Made by a program: the position numbers and the translations under genes. The notes under the pieces were generated by a model. The model had not been told where the DNA came from, made no database searches, and was given only the letters and a program-made list of their open reading frames with translations. Positions 63,002 through 64,000 of a stretch of 64,000 nucleotides of DNA are shown here, piece after piece. Position 1 is the first letter of the stretch; the number at the start of each line of letters is the position of its first letter. Source of the stretch: an uncultured Opitutaceae bacterium (GTDB taxonomy: Bacteria > Verrucomicrobiota > Verrucomicrobiia > Opitutales > Opitutaceae); the NCBI GenBank assembly GCA_903929355.1, contig CAIYUN010000053.1:39174-103173 (forward strand). The letters are read 5' to 3'.

Positions 63002-64000
63002 TCACGGGGCCGGCTCAGGCTTGGGGCCATAGCTGATCGTCGAGGCGTCGGACTCGACGCTGGCCGCAAGGTCTGCCGTGTGCGGCTTGTCATCGCAGGG
63101 GAGGATGGCGCTGACAGTGGCATGGCGGCCATGCTCGCGGTTGAGCTCGACCTTGATCGTATAAATACCCTTAGGCACGGGTTTCCCGTGGTCGTCGAGA
63201 CCGTCCCACACGACCGAGTAAAGACCGTTGGGACGGGAGGCACGGGTAACGGAGCGGGACTGCGGGCTGGGGCGGCCGGCAATCTGGACCCAAGTAGTCA
63301 GATCGCCCAAATACTTGTCCTTGGAACCCAGCACGGAAACAGTACGGACCAGCTTGTGATCGGCGTCCTCAACCCAGATGGCGACGTAGGCGCGGGTGCC
63401 GCCGCGACCGCCACGGCCACCAAATGGGGCACCGTTACCACCCGGGACACCGATACCGCCCGGCACTCCCGCACCGCCCGGTATGTTGGGGCCTCCGGGC
63501 CGAGCGGCCGGATTGCTGCCCACGCCGATGGCGACATTGACGGTGGCTTGGAAGCCCTTCGGCCAGGCGGTCGCTGCCGCAGGCGCGGCGGCGGTGGAAG
63601 CGGTGACGGGTGTCGAGGCTGGCGGCGCAGCAGTCGGGGAAGTGGGGGGGGGCGCCGCGGATGAATCCGGCAAAGTGGCGGCGGTGGCAAAGATTCCGCC
63701 GCGGTTGAGGCTGCCCGCGCGGTCCACCATCAGATGGCCCAACGCGCGGCCGAGGTCGGCCAAACCGTCCGCGCCCGGCGGGCCCAGCACACTCAGGGCC
63801 GCCGCGAGCGCGTTGGCCGTCACACAGTCGGTCGCGACGACCGTGGCGCTGCGCACGTCCGCCACCGGCTGGAGCGTGCGCGGGTCAATCAGGTGCGAGT
63901 AGCTCCGGTCGGCAATGACCAGTGGCCGCGCATAGTCGCCGCTGGTGGCGACGGCGGCGTCCCGCAGCGGGAAGGTGGCGAGCAGGGGCGCGTTCTCCGC
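63002..64000 (-). CDS. ApbE-DUF2271 fusion, flavin transferase-like (5' end outside window)
   Basis: 333 codons are visible and the frame runs off the window end. The N-terminal visible part is the end of an ApbE FMN-transferase domain: ATSGDYARPLVIADRSYSHL then IDPRTLQPV and VVATDCVTANALAAALSVLG, where the Asp/Thr of TDCVTANAL bind metal. After a Pro/Ala/Thr-rich linker and a Gly-rich loop with many GGAGVPGG units comes a DUF2271 domain (YVAIWVEDADHKLVRTVSVLG...YSVVWDGLDDHGKPVPKGIYTIKVELNREHG). The enzyme would attach FMN to exported proteins. It lies 180 bp upstream of the PepSY gene. Confidence 0.87.
   Translation of the reverse strand, partial: AENAPLLATFPLRDAAVATSGDYARPLVIADRSYSHLIDPRTLQPVADVRSATVVATDCVTANALAAALSVLGPPGADGLADLGRALGHLMVDRAGSLNRGGIFATAATLPDSSAAPPPTSPTAAPPASTPVTASTAAAPAAATAWPKGFQATVNVAIGVGSNPAARPGGPNIPGGAGVPGGIGVPGGNGAPFGGRGGRGGTRAYVAIWVEDADHKLVRTVSVLGSKDKYLGDLTTWVQIAGRPSPQSRSVTRASRPNGLYSVVWDGLDDHGKPVPKGIYTIKVELNREHGRHATVSAILPCDDKPHTADLAASVESDASTISYGPKPEPAP

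Noticed and set aside
27721..63002. tRNA genes in the intergenic gaps
   Set aside because: I looked for T-loop GGTTCGA-type sequences with flanking acceptor stems in each gap and found none convincing.

Overview
The window is high-GC bacterial DNA that looks chromosomal. The gene set points to the Verrucomicrobiota, most likely the family Opitutaceae. Reasons: a planctomycete/verrucomicrobial DUF1592-type cytochrome gene coupled to a Tat-exported DUF1552 gene, a PEP-CTERM protein, an agarase-like glycoside hydrolase, a very large CARDB-repeat surface protein, few strong Shine-Dalgarno sites, and many short dispersed intergenic repeats. The taxonomic call is inference from gene content, not from a marker-gene alignment.

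Layout. 1-2.8 kb: the 3' part of a GIDE-LemA membrane protein and an EmrB/QacA-type exporter. 2.8-21.3 kb (minus strand): five overlapping PilM-N-O-P-Q-like genes, then, 48 bp after the secretin, a 4628-residue exported protein made of RCC1 and CARDB repeats. 21.4-28.3 kb (minus): a 33-residue bS22/mS38-like basic protein, an AddAB-type helicase-nuclease pair, and rpsT. 28.4-31.3 kb: a small membrane protein, RNase P RNA (minus), purE, a DUF2188 protein and a PEP-CTERM protein. 31.3-33.9 kb (minus): xdhC, a MocA-like nucleotidyltransferase and DUF4256, with two palindromes between the first two. 34.1-42.1 kb (plus): a rhomboid-like zinc-ribbon protein, prmB, an agarase-like hydrolase, and the DUF1592/DUF1552 pair. 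42.1-45.2 kb (minus): a translationally coupled three-gene hydroxyproline catabolic operon. 45.3-55.6 kb: mostly housekeeping and unknown genes, including a YgjP-type metallopeptidase, a phosphodiesterase, aroE, a YggS-type PLP protein, a LysR regulator, a 2Fe-2S ferredoxin, an MFS transporter, a CobW-like protein and aroC. 55.8-61.0 kb (plus): a second secretin with its GspE ATPase and GspF platform protein. 61.6-64 kb: a cyclophilin, then a PepSY membrane protein and the 3' part of an ApbE-DUF2271 fusion, suggesting extracytoplasmic flavin/redox work.

How parts fit together. The two secretin loci are complementary: one has the PilM-P assembly scaffold but no ATPase, the other has ATPase and platform but no scaffold. 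The giant protein sits directly behind the first secretin and is the obvious candidate substrate or surface partner. The window is rich in small repeat families (REP-like hairpins, 19-23 bp odd palindromes, direct-repeat modules). Some of these have entered coding sequence at the AddB C-terminus, an internal AddB loop and the MocA-like N-terminus. No tRNA, rRNA, CRISPR array or complete insertion sequence was recognised.
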